From the NCBI RefSeq assembly GCF_000959365.1, contig NZ_CP009555.1, positions 3,038,001 through 3,102,000 on the forward strand: DNA of 64,000 nt, given 5' to 3'. Below, piece after piece: positions 44,553-53,230 of this stretch. The notes under the pieces are model-generated. The model saw nothing but the letters and a program-made list of their open reading frames with translations. It was not told the DNA's origin and searched no databases. A program made the translations under genes and the position numbers. Source of the DNA: Burkholderia oklahomensis C6786. GTDB lineage: Bacteria > Pseudomonadota > Gammaproteobacteria > Burkholderiales > Burkholderiaceae. Within the stretch, counting starts at the first letter, position 1. Every line of letters begins with the position of its first letter.

Positions 44553-47500
44553 TGTGCTGCTCCTTCGTTAAGCGGCTCTTCGAGCCAGTCCACCCGGTTC
44601 ATCTTGCGCACGATCACGTATTCGTCGCGGTTGCTGCCGACCGTCCCGTAGTAGTTGAAGCCGTATGCCTGTTGCGCGTAGCCGCCGATCATGTGCGTCG
44701 GCTTCGTCACGGTGCGCGTGACCGAGTTGTGAATCCCGCCGCGCTTGCCGCTCGTCTCCGCGCCCGGCACGTTCACGATCTTTTCCTGCGCGTGGTACAT
44801 CAGGCACATGCCGGCCGGCACGCGCTGCGACACGACCGCGCGCGCGGTCAGCGTGCCGTTCACGTTGAACACCTCGACCCAGTCGTTGTCGCGGATGCCC
44901 GCCTGCTGCGCTTCGACCTCCGAGATCCACACGTGCGGGCCGCCGCGCGACAGCGTCAGCATCCGCAGGTTGTCCGAGTAGGTCGAGTGGATGCCCCATT
45001 TCTGGTGCGGCGTGATCCAGTTCAGCACGAGTTCCGGCTGGCCGTTCGACATCCGCTTGTGCAGCGGCGCGACCGTCTTGGTGTCGATCGCAGGCCGGTA
45101 CGCGCACGAGCCTTCGCCGAAGTCGAGCATCCAGCGGTGGTCCTGATAGAACTGCTGGCGGCCCGTCAGCGTGCGCCATGGAATCAGCTCGTGGACGTTC
45201 GTGTAGCCGGCGTTGTAGCTGACTTCCTCCGATTCGAGGCCGGACCAGGTCGGCGCCGAGATGATCTTGCGCGGCTGCGCCTGCACGTCGCGAAAGCGGA
45301 TCTTGTCGTGCTCGCGGCCGACCGCGAGATGCGCGTGATCGCGGCCCGTGATCTTCGAGAGGGCGTCCCATGCCTTCACCGCGACGTGGCCGTTCGTTTC
45401 CGGCGCGAACGTGAGGATCATCTCGGCCGCGTCGATCGCCGTGTCGAGGCGCGGGCGGCCGCGGCTCACGCCGGGCTCGGCGACCGTGTCGGACAGCGCG
45501 CCGATCTCCTTCACTTCGTGCTCGGTGCTCCAGTTGATTCCCTTGCCGCCGTTGCCCAGCTTGTCGAGGAGCGGCCCGATCGACGTGAACTTCTTGTGGA
45601 TGTCGCCGTAGTTGCGCTCGACGACCGTCATCGACGGCGCGGTCTTGCCGGGGATCAGGTCGCATTCGCCGCGACGCCAGTCCTTCGGCTCGAACGGCTG
45701 GCCGAGCTCGCCCGGCGTGTCGTGCAGCAGCGGCGTGCAGACGAGGTCGCGCCGCGTGCCGAGGTACGGGCCCGCGATCTCGCTGAACTTCTTCGCGATC
45801 GCCTTGTAGATCTCCCAGTCGGTCTTGCTCTCCCACAGCGGCTGCACGGCTTCGGACAGCGGGTGGATGAACGGATGCATGTCCGACGTGTTGAGGTCGT
45901 CCTTCTCGTACCAGGTCGCGGTCGGCAGCACGATGTCGCCGTACAGGCACGTCGTGCTCATCCGGAAGTCGAGCACCGTGAGCAGATCGAGCTTGCCTTC
46001 GGCCGCGTCGCGCACCTTCACTTCGGACGGCTTCAGCGCATCGGCCTCGTCGCTGAAGAGCGCGTTCTGCGTGCCGAGCAGATACTTGAGGAAGTACTCG
46101 TGGCCCTTGCCCGAGCTGCCGAGAATGTTCGAGCGCCACACGAACATGTTGCGCGGGAAGTTCGCGGGGTTGTCGGGATCGTCGCACGCGAACGCGAGCT
46201 TGCCGCTCTTCAGCAGCTCGACCGCGTATGCGACGGGCTCCCTGCCCGCGCGCTCCGCCTCGTCGACGACGTCGAGCGGATTTCGGCCGAGCTGCGGCGC
46301 CGACGGCAGCCAGCCCATCCGCTCGGACTTCGCGTTCAGATCGAGCAGCGTCATGCCTTCGTACTTCGAACGATCGGCGGTCGGCCCGAGGATCTCGTCG
46401 ACCGCGAGCTTTTCATGACGCCATTGGCTCGTGTGGCTGTAGAAGAACGACGTGCCGTTCATCTGGCGCGGCGGGCGCGACCAGTCGAGCGCGAACGCGA
46501 GCGGCGCCCAGCCGAACTGCGGACGCAGCTTCTCCTGGCCGACGTAGTGCGCCCAGCCGCCGCCGCTCTGGCCGATGCAGCCGCACATCATCAGGAGGTT
46601 GATGATGCCGCGGTAGATCATGTCGTTGTGATACCAGTGGTTGAGTGCCGCGCCCACGATCACCATGCTCTTGCCGCGCGTTCTGTCCGCGTTGTCGGCG
46701 AATTCGCGCGCGACCTGGATCACGAGATGACGCGCGACGCCCGTGTGCTTTTCCTGCCACGCGGGCGTGTACGGCACGTCGTCGTCGAAGCTCGCCGCGA
46801 CGTTCGGTCCGCCCAGGCCCTGGTCGACGCCGTAGTTCGCCATCTGCAGGTCGTAGACGGTCGCGACGAGCGCGGTCGTGCCGTCGGCGAGCGCAACGCG
46901 CTTCGCGGGCACGCGGCGCGCGAGCAGCGACTCGTGCTCGCTGCCGAAGTAGGGGAAGCCGACTTCGACGACTTCGTCGTGCGCGTCGACGAGCGAGAGC
47001 TTCGGATCGATCGCGCGGCCGCTGCCGCCGTCCTTCATTTCGAGATTCCAGCGGCCGACCTTCTCGCCGCCGTTGTGCGCGGCTTCGCCCCAGCGAAAGC
47101 CGATCGAGCCGTTCGGCGCGACGATGTCGCCCGTCGCGGCGTCGATCGCGAGCGTCTTCCATTCGGGATGGTTCGCTTCGCCGAGCGAATCGGCGAGATG
47201 CGACGCGCGCAGGAAGTGATCGGGCACGCGCATGCCGTCGCGCTCGCGCAGCAGCACGAGCATCGGCATGTCGGTGTACTGCTTCACGTAGTCGCGGAAG
47301 TACGCGGACTTGCCGGCCGCGTGGAATTCCTTCAGCACGACGTGGCCCATCGCCATCGCGAGCGCGGCGTCGGTGCCTTGCTTCGGCGCGAGCCAGATGT
47401 CGCCGAACTTGACCATCTCGCCGTAGTCGGACGAAATCGCGACCGTCTTCGTCCCCTTGTAGCGGACCTCGGTGTAGAAGTGCGCGTCGGGCGTGCGCGT

Positions 47501-48274
47501 CTGCGGCACGTTCGAGCCCCAGACGAGCAGGTAGCTCGAGTTGTACCAGTCCGCCGATTCGGGCACGTCGGTCTGCTCGCCCCACACCTGCGGGCTCGCG
47601 GGCGGCAGGTCGCAATACCAGTCGTAGAACGACAGGCACGCGCCGCCGATGAGGCTCAGATAGCGCGCGCCCGCCGCGTACGACACCATCGACATCGCCG
47701 GGATCGGCGAGAAGCCGACGACGCGATCCGGCCCGTAGCGCTTGATCGTGTACGCGTTCGCGGCGGCGATGATCTCGGTCGCGGTGTTCCAGTCCGCGCG
47801 CACGAAGCCGCCGAGGCCGCGCACGCTCTTGTAGCGGCGCGCCTTTTCGGGGTTCTGGCTGATCGATTCCCACGCGGCGATCGGGTCCATCGTCTTGCGG
47901 GCCTCGCGCCACATCTCCATCAGGCGGCCGCGGATCATCGGATACTTGACGCGCTGCGCGGAGTAGACGTACCAGCTGTACGACGCGCCCCGCGGGCAGC
48001 CGCGCGGCTCGTGATTCGGCAGGTCGGCGCGGGTGCGCGGATAGTCGGTCTGCTGGGTTTCCCACGTGATGAGGCCGTTCTTCACATAGACCTTCCACGA
48101 GCAGGAGCCGGTGCAGTTCACGCCGTGCGTCGAGCGGACGATCTTGTCGTGCTGCCAGCGGCTGCGGTAGCCGTTTTCCCAGCGCCGATCCTCGTCGACG
48201 ACGGCGCCGTGGCCGTCGGAGAACGTGGATTTCACGCGCGACATGAACTTCAGCCGATCCAGAAAATGACTCAT
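44549..48274 (-). CDS. narG: Respiratory nitrate reductase alpha subunit (molybdoenzyme)
   Basis: 1241 residues from the ATG at 48274 (MSHFLDRLKFMSRVKSTFSD) with GGAGAA upstream; an ATG at 48295 is in the same frame but less well placed. The N-terminal FS0 cluster region reads RSTHGVNCTGSCSWKVYVKN then EPRGCPRGASYSWYVYS. The molybdopterin-binding parts include YNSSYLLVWGSNVPQTRTPD and the C-terminal HEKRMSN-like region (LHKRMSNGQPELVLNWITPH). It reduces nitrate to nitrite on the cytoplasmic face of the membrane during anaerobic respiration. It is the first gene of narGHJI. Confidence 0.98.
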   Translation of the reverse strand: MSHFLDRLKFMSRVKSTFSDGHGAVVDEDRRWENGYRSRWQHDKIVRSTHGVNCTGSCSWKVYVKNGLITWETQQTDYPRTRADLPNHEPRGCPRGASYSWYVYSAQRVKYPMIRGRLMEMWREARKTMDPIAAWESISQNPEKARRYKSVRGLGGFVRADWNTATEIIAAANAYTIKRYGPDRVVGFSPIPAMSMVSYAAGARYLSLIGGACLSFYDWYCDLPPASPQVWGEQTDVPESADWYNSSYLLVWGSNVPQTRTPDAHFYTEVRYKGTKTVAISSDYGEMVKFGDIWLAPKQGTDAALAMAMGHVVLKEFHAAGKSAYFRDYVKQYTDMPMLVLLRERDGMRVPDHFLRASHLADSLGEANHPEWKTLAIDAATGDIVAPNGSIGFRWGEAAHNGGEKVGRWNLEMKDGGSGRAIDPKLSLVDAHDEVVEVGFPYFGSEHESLLARRVPAKRVALADGTTALVATVYDLQMANYGVDQGLGGPNVAASFDDDVPYTPAWQEKHTGVARHLVIQVAREFADNADRTRGKSMVIVGAALNHWYHNDMIYRGIINLLMMCGCIGQSGGGWAHYVGQEKLRPQFGWAPLAFALDWSRPPRQMNGTSFFYSHTSQWRHEKLAVDEILGPTADRSKYEGMTLLDLNAKSERMGWLPSAPQLGRNPLDVVDEAERAGREPVAYAVELLKSGKLAFACDDPDNPANFPRNMFVWRSNILGSSGKGHEYFLKYLLGTQNALFSDEADALKPSEVKVRDAAEGKLDLLTVLDFRMSTTCLYGDIVLPTATWYEKDDLNTSDMHPFIHPLSEAVQPLWESKTDWEIYKAIAKKFSEIAGPYLGTRRDLVCTPLLHDTPGELGQPFEPKDWRRGECDLIPGKTAPSMTVVERNYGDIHKKFTSIGPLLDKLGNGGKGINWSTEHEVKEIGALSDTVAEPGVSRGRPRLDTAIDAAEMILTFAPETNGHVAVKAWDALSKITGRDHAHLAVGREHDKIRFRDVQAQPRKIISAPTWSGLESEEVSYNAGYTNVHELIPWRTLTGRQQFYQDHRWMLDFGEGSCAYRPAIDTKTVAPLHKRMSNGQPELVLNWITPHQKWGIHSTYSDNLRMLTLSRGGPHVWISEVEAQQAGIRDNDWVEVFNVNGTLTARAVVSQRVPAGMCLMYHAQEKIVNVPGAETSGKRGGIHNSVTRTVTKPTHMIGGYAQQAYGFNYYGTVGSNRDEYVIVRKMNRVDWLEEPLNEGAAQ

Positions 48275-48325
48275 CGTGTGTTTCTCCAAGCGCATCCGCG
48301 GTCGCCCAGGGTGCTGCGAATGCTT

Positions 48326-48443
48326 GTGTCAGGGGACACTCCGAGATTACGGCGCGCGCGCTTGCGCGCCCATTCGCCGATGGAGCGGGAAAGAGGAGGG
48401 AGAAGAACTAGTTCGAAAGAACTAGAGGGCGCGATGCGCCCTC
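48326..48443. promoter_or_regulatory. Regulatory region between narK2 and narG with three dyads
   Basis: Three perfect inverted repeats lie in this 256-bp gap: GTGTC-AGGG-GACAC (48326-48339), CTAGTTC-GAAA-GAACTAG (48408-48425) and GAGGGCGC-GAT-GCGCCCTC (48425-48443). The last, read on the minus strand and followed by TAGTTCTTTC, may be the narK2 terminator. The first two have the 5-N4-5 geometry of FNR-type sites but not the FNR bases. The CTAGTTCGA core recurs upstream of narK1 (51344-51352). Confidence 0.45.
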
Positions 48444-48530
48444 GTGAAATGCGGGCCGGATGCGGTCGCGCTGCGACACGCCGCCGCATTCGCGCGACCG
48501 CATCCGGAAACGGCCGGCGTCAGCGCGCCT

Positions 48531-49916
48531 TCAGCACGGCATCGACGCGTTGCGGCGCGCGTAGAACCACCACGTGATCGCGACGCACGACACGTAGAAC
48601 ACGATGAAGCACGCGAGCGCGGGCACGGCCGAGCCCGTCATGTCGAGCGACGTGCCGAAGCTCTTCGGAATGAAGAAGCCGCCGTATGCGCCGATCGCGC
48701 CCGAGAAGCCGAGCACCGCGGCCGATTCCTTGCCGGCGTCGAGGAGCGCCTGCTTCTGCGCGGCTTCGTCCTGGCCCTGCGCGGCGCGCTGCCGCTCGGT
48801 CAGGAAGATCACCGGGATCATCCGGAACGTCGAGCCGTTGCCGATGCCCGTCAGCGCGAACAGCACGATGAACATCGCGAGGAAGCCCGCGAAGTTGCCC
48901 GCGTCGCCGCCCGCCGGCAGGAACGCGATGACGCCCGCCACCGCCGCGATCATCGCGGCGAACGTCCAGAACGTGACGCGCGCGCCGCCGATCCGGTCGG
49001 ACACCCAGCCGCCGACGGGCCGCATCAGCGCGCCCGCGAGCGGGCCGATGAACGCGTATGCGGTCGGGTTCACGTTCGGGAAGAGCGCCTTCGTGAGGAG
49101 CGCGAAGCCGGCGGAGAAGCCGATGAACGAGCCGAAGGTGCCGACGTACAGCCAGCACATCAGCCAGTTGTGCAGCCGGCGGAAGATCACCGCCTGCTCG
49201 GCGAACGACGCCTTCGCGTCGGCGATGTCGTTCATCCCGAACCATGCGGCGAACGTCGCGACGACGATGAACGGCACCCACACGAAGCCCGCGTTCTGCA
49301 GCCACAGGTTCGTCGTCGCGCCGTGCGCGACGGTGGTTTGCGGATCGCCCGCGAGCGCGCCGAAGATGCCGGCCGAAATCACGAGCGGCGTGACGAACTG
49401 CACGACCGACACGCCGAGGTTGCCGATCCCCGCGTTGAGCCCGGTCGCGAGCCCTTTTTTCGCCTTCGGGAAGAAGAAGCTGATGTTCGCCATCGACGAG
49501 CTGAAGTTCGCGCCGCCGAAGCCGCACAGGAGCGCGAGGATGAGGAGCGTCGGATAGCCCGTGCCCGGATCGCGCAGCGCGAAGCCCATCCCGAGCGCGG
49601 GGATCAGGAGGGTCGCGGTCGAGATCGCGGTGAAGCGGCGGCCGCCGAAGATCGGCACGAGAAACGAGTAGAAGATGCGCAGCGTCGCGCCCGAGAGCGC
49701 GGGCAGCGCGGTGAGCCAGAACAGCTGGTTCTTGCCGAAGTGAAAGCCCGCGCGATCGAGATTGACGACGACGACGCTCCACAGCGACCAGACGATGAAC
49801 GCGAGCATCAACGCGGGAATCGAGATCGCGAGATTGCGCCACGCGACGGGGCGCCCCTTGGCTTGCCAGAAGGCCGGGTTTTCGGGATCCCAGCGCACGA
49901 GTAGAGAAGTGGACAT
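48531..49916 (-). CDS. narK2: Nitrate/nitrite transporter NarK2
   Basis: 461 residues from the ATG at 49916 (MSTSLLVRWDPENPAFWQAK). It has twelve hydrophobic segments of the NNP branch of the major facilitators, with the nitrate signature stretch around GFGGANFSSSMANISFFFPK and a second around ALTGIGNGSTFRMIPVIFLT. In denitrifiers with two fused or adjacent NarKs, the second type is a nitrate/nitrite antiporter. A larger cytoplasmic loop (TERQRAAQGQDEAAQKQALL) is present. It lies 41 nt behind narK1. Tentative terminator hairpins follow. Confidence 0.93.
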   Translation of the reverse strand: MSTSLLVRWDPENPAFWQAKGRPVAWRNLAISIPALMLAFIVWSLWSVVVVNLDRAGFHFGKNQLFWLTALPALSGATLRIFYSFLVPIFGGRRFTAISTATLLIPALGMGFALRDPGTGYPTLLILALLCGFGGANFSSSMANISFFFPKAKKGLATGLNAGIGNLGVSVVQFVTPLVISAGIFGALAGDPQTTVAHGATTNLWLQNAGFVWVPFIVVATFAAWFGMNDIADAKASFAEQAVIFRRLHNWLMCWLYVGTFGSFIGFSAGFALLTKALFPNVNPTAYAFIGPLAGALMRPVGGWVSDRIGGARVTFWTFAAMIAAVAGVIAFLPAGGDAGNFAGFLAMFIVLFALTGIGNGSTFRMIPVIFLTERQRAAQGQDEAAQKQALLDAGKESAAVLGFSGAIGAYGGFFIPKSFGTSLDMTGSAVPALACFIVFYVSCVAITWWFYARRNASMPC

Positions 49917-49957
49917 GATCGAATCCGTTGAATGAACGAAGGTGACGAAGAAGGCGC

Positions 49958-51238
49958 TCACGCGGAGCGGGCGGCGAGCACGCGCTGGTCGTGCGCCGCA
50001 CGCTCGGCGCGGAAGCTGAAGTACATCCAGACGAGGCTCACGCTGACGGCGCCGTAGAGCAGCATGAAGCAGGTCGAGCGCACGCCCGTCAGGTCGACGA
50101 GCGCGCCGAACAGGATCGGCAGCGCGAAGCCGGCGAGGCCGCCCGCGAGGCCGACGACGCCCGACACCGCGCCGATGTCGTCCGGGAACTCGTCGGCGAT
50201 GAACTTGAAGACCGATGCCTTGCCGATCGCCATCGCGATGCCGACCGCGAACAGCAGCACGGTGAACGCGACGGGCGTGTGGCCGAGATGGAAGCCGAGC
50301 GGGCCGTGCGCGGAGCGGATCGTGAAGTCGGTCGGCGGGTAGCTGAGGATGAAGAACGTGACCCAGCAGACCCACATCACCCACCACGTGGTGCGGTAGG
50401 CGCCGTAGCGGTCGGACAGCCAGCCGCCGATCGCGCGCAGCACGCCGCCCGGCAGCGAGAAGCACGCGGCGAGGAACGCGGCCGACTGGATGCCGAAGCC
50501 GTATTCGCCGACGTAGTACTGCGTGAGCCACAGCGACAGCCCGACGTAGCCGCCGAACACGACCGAGTAGTACTGCGAGTAGCGCCACACGCGCGGATTC
50601 CTCAGCACGCGCAGCTGCGCGCGCAGCGACGCCGCGTTGATCGAGCGGTGCGCGGGATCGGTCGCGGAGAACACCCAGAAGAGGAGCGCCATCGCGAGCA
50701 TCGCGATCGAATAGACGCGCGGCACGATGGTCCACGTGCCCGCCGCCGCGATGAGCGCGGGCGCGACGAACTTGTTGACGGCGGCGCCCGAGTTGCCGGC
50801 GCCGAACACGCCCATCGCGAGGCCCTGGCGCGCCTTCGGGAACCAGCGCGCGACGTACGGCGTGCCGACCGAGAACGAGCCGCCCGCGAGCCCGACGAAG
50901 AGGCCGAGCACGAGGAATTGCCAGAGCTGCGTCGCATACGAGATCAGCCAGATCGGCACGACGGTGACGAGCATCAGGATGAAGAACACGATGCGGCCGC
51001 CGTAGCGGTCGGTCCAGATACCGAGCGGCACGCGGATCAGCGATCCGGTGAGCACCGGCATCGCGGCGACGAGGCCGAATTCGGTGTCGTTCAGGCCGAG
51101 TGTCTTCTTGAGCGGAATGCCGAGGATCGCGAACATCATCCAGACAGCGAAGCACAGCGTGAACGCGATCGTGCTCGATGCGAGCACGGGCATCGCGCGC
51201 TTGTCGAGCGATGCGGGAGGAGCGGAGGTTGCAGCCAT
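49958..51238 (-). CDS. narK1: Nitrate transporter NarK1
   Basis: 426 residues, major facilitator of the NNP family, with GGSFSVGTPYVARWFPKARQ in the first half and AIGKASVFKFIADEFPDDIG in the second as nitrate-porter signatures. It is less similar to NarK2 than duplicates would be. The pair corresponds to the NarK1/NarK2 combination of other denitrifiers, in which NarK1 is thought to import nitrate with protons. It is the first gene of the nitrate block. A CTAGTTCGA element lies about 105-115 nt upstream. Confidence 0.93.
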   Translation of the reverse strand: MAATSAPPASLDKRAMPVLASSTIAFTLCFAVWMMFAILGIPLKKTLGLNDTEFGLVAAMPVLTGSLIRVPLGIWTDRYGGRIVFFILMLVTVVPIWLISYATQLWQFLVLGLFVGLAGGSFSVGTPYVARWFPKARQGLAMGVFGAGNSGAAVNKFVAPALIAAAGTWTIVPRVYSIAMLAMALLFWVFSATDPAHRSINAASLRAQLRVLRNPRVWRYSQYYSVVFGGYVGLSLWLTQYYVGEYGFGIQSAAFLAACFSLPGGVLRAIGGWLSDRYGAYRTTWWVMWVCWVTFFILSYPPTDFTIRSAHGPLGFHLGHTPVAFTVLLFAVGIAMAIGKASVFKFIADEFPDDIGAVSGVVGLAGGLAGFALPILFGALVDLTGVRSTCFMLLYGAVSVSLVWMYFSFRAERAAHDQRVLAARSA

Positions 51239-51399
51239 GATGGTTCTCTCGAGACGAGGAGGAGCGTCTCAAGAGTAGGGACGGGCGATGCGCTTGCCTA
51301 TTCGCCGGGAGAACGGGCGCGCCGGTGTCGCAGCGTCGACCGGACTAGTTCGATCGGCGGGGGCGCGGCGGCATGTGTGACGATTGTTTGAAATAAGAT

Positions 51400-51428
51400 T
51401 TGACGCGTCTGCTTAAAAGCCATATACT
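51400..51428 (+). promoter_or_regulatory. Promoter of the initiator tRNA
   Basis: TTGACG (51400-51405), exactly 17 nt, and TATACT (51423-51428) form a strong sigma-70 promoter. It would start transcription near 51435, just before the mature tRNA 5' end at 51442. Confidence 0.85.
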
Positions 51429-51441
51429 TTTATTTCTCTGA

Positions 51442-51518
<77 letters not shown>

Positions 51519-51564
51519 AATTCGGCGATGTCCACGCGCAAATGACCGATGCGCGAGTCGTCAA

Positions 51565-51597
51565 AGCAAAAACCCGGCTTCGAGCCGGGTTTTTGCT
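51565..51597 (+). terminator. Terminator after tRNA-fMet
   Basis: AGCAAAAACCCGGCT (51565-51579) pairs with AGCCGGGTTTTTGCT (51583-51597) around a TCG loop, with a T-run at the end of the stem. Confidence 0.9.
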
Positions 51598-51846
51598 TTT
51601 CAGCGGCCGGTTCCGCAACTCGCATCTTTCGATTTCGAATGGGCGGTCCGGTCCGTCACATCTCGTCGGGCTCTCGCTGCCGGGCGAGCGATGCGCTCGC
51701 ATCGGCCGGCCCCCGACTTTCTCTGCACCGGGTGCTCGCGCGCCGTCACGTCGCCGTTGCGTGCCCGAAGCATCGCGCACATCGTATTCAAAGCGGCGCG
51801 GTCTGCGCCCCGGCGCATGCGCGGCGCGCAATGGCGCATCGCGCAG

Positions 51847-51875
51847 TTGAAACGCGCACTGTGTTTTTGTACAGT
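51847..51875 (+). promoter_or_regulatory. dinB promoter with overlapping LexA (SOS) box
   Basis: CTGT (51859-51862), 8 nt (GTTTTTGT) and ACAG (51871-51874) match the LexA consensus CTGT-N8-ACAG, with flanking A and T completing the palindrome. The box overlaps a sigma-70 promoter: TTGAAA (51847-51852), 17 nt, TACAGT (51870-51875). Binding of LexA would block RNA polymerase. Confidence 0.85.
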
Positions 51876-51884
51876 ATCGGCACC

Positions 51885-53069
51885 TTGGACAAGCCGACGC
51901 CTTCCTCCGACACGCCTCCGCCGCCTTCGGGCGACGCGGCTCCGTTCGCGCGCAAGATCATCCATTGCGATTGCGACTGCTTCTACGCGTCGGTCGAGAT
52001 GCGCGACGATCCGTCGCTGCGCGGCCGCCCGCTCGCGGTCGGCGGGCGGCCCGACCAGCGCGGCGTGATCGCGACCTGCAACTACGAGGCGCGCCGCTAT
52101 GGCGTGCATTCGGCGATGTCGTCGGCGCTCGCGATGCGCAAGTGTCCCGAGCTCCTGATCCTGCCGCCCGCGATGGACAGGTATCGCGCGGCGTCGCGGC
52201 TCATCATGGCGATCTATCGCGACTACACGCCCGATGTCGAGCCGCTGTCGCTCGACGAGGCGTATCTCGACGTGAGCCGCGCGACGCGCTGTCAGGGCAG
52301 CGGCACGCTGATCGCGCGCGAGATCCGCGAGCGCGTGCACGATACGGTGGGCGTCACGGTGTCGGCGGGCGTCGCGCCGAACAAGTTCATCGCGAAGATC
52401 GCGTCCGACTGGAACAAGCCCGACGGTCTCTTCGTCGTGCGGCCGCATGAAGTCGACGCGTTCGTCGCCGCGCTGCCCGTGCGCAAGCTGCACGGCGTCG
52501 GCAAGGTGACGGCCGCGCGGCTCGACAGGCTCGGCATCCGCACCTGCGACGAGCTGCGCGGCTGGTCGCTGTTCGATCTGCATCACGAGTTCGGCGCATT
52601 CGGCCGGCGGCTCTACGAGCTTGCGCACGGCATCGACGAGCGGCCGGTGCGCGCCGACCAGGAGCGCAAGTCGGTGAGCGTCGAGACGACCTATGTCCAG
52701 GATCTCGACACGCTCGACCAGTGCGCGGCCGAGATCCGGCGATTGACGGCGCTGCTCGACGCGCGGATCGAGCGGGCAGGGGCGGTGCGCTCGATCAGGA
52801 AGCTGTACGTGAAGATCCGCTTCGCGGATTTTCAGCGCACGACGGTCGAATGCGTCGCCGACGCGACCGATGCCGAGACGGCGGTCGCGCTGCTCGCGAA
52901 AGGGCTCGTGCGCCGCAAGCAGCCGGTGCGGCTGTTGGGCGTCGGCGTGCGAATCGACGAGGACACGGCCGAGCGGCACGGGCAGATCGCGCTCTTCGAC
53001 GAAGATAATGACAATGGCGATAACGGCCGCGACGACGACGGCGAAAACGACACGTCGCCCGGCGCGTGA
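51885..53069 (+). CDS. dinB: DNA polymerase IV (Y family)
   Basis: 394 residues if the TTG at 51885 is the start. That codon is the only plausible start between the promoter and the catalytic fold; ATG codons further upstream lie inside or before the LexA box. Catalytic motifs are IIHCDCDCFYASVEMRDDPS and SLDEAYLDVS, then SAGVAPNKFIAKIASDWNKP. The little-finger domain follows. QIALF near the C-terminus resembles the beta-clamp binding pentapeptide, followed by an unusual Asp/Asn-rich acidic tail. It carries out error-prone lesion bypass under SOS control. The predicted mRNA would start only about 3 nt before the TTG. Confidence 0.93.
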   Translation: MDKPTPSSDTPPPPSGDAAPFARKIIHCDCDCFYASVEMRDDPSLRGRPLAVGGRPDQRGVIATCNYEARRYGVHSAMSSALAMRKCPELLILPPAMDRYRAASRLIMAIYRDYTPDVEPLSLDEAYLDVSRATRCQGSGTLIAREIRERVHDTVGVTVSAGVAPNKFIAKIASDWNKPDGLFVVRPHEVDAFVAALPVRKLHGVGKVTAARLDRLGIRTCDELRGWSLFDLHHEFGAFGRRLYELAHGIDERPVRADQERKSVSVETTYVQDLDTLDQCAAEIRRLTALLDARIERAGAVRSIRKLYVKIRFADFQRTTVECVADATDAETAVALLAKGLVRRKQPVRLLGVGVRIDEDTAERHGQIALFDEDNDNGDNGRDDDGENDTSPGA

Positions 53070-53115
53070 TCGCTCGATGCGCGCTCGCCGCATGAACAAG
53101 AGCGAGCGACAGAAA

Positions 53116-53145
53116 AACGGCAACCCGCCGATGCGGGTTGCCGTT
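53116..53145. terminator. Terminator between dinB and prlC
   Basis: Stem AACGGCAACCCGC (53116-53128) and GCGGGTTGCCGTT (53133-53145) with loop CGAT, between convergent genes; an A-run precedes it on the left. Confidence 0.8.
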
Positions 53146-53230
53146 CGTTTCGACGGATGGCGGCTCGATGGGACGCCGCAGTCAGCGGCACGTGCGGCCG
53201 GTCGAGCTCGCGCGTGCCGCGCCGGGAGCG

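Noticed and set aside
44537..48577. A 1346-codon open frame on the plus strand opposite narG and narH
   Set aside because: It is antisense to a fully recognisable narG, rich in Arg/Ala/Val/His, and has no ribosome site or family pattern. It is a shadow created by high GC content.
51239..51399. A classical FNR box (TTGAT-N4-ATCAA) upstream of narK1
   Set aside because: Sequences such as TTGAAATAAGATTTGAC resemble half sites but lack the correct dyad and spacing.
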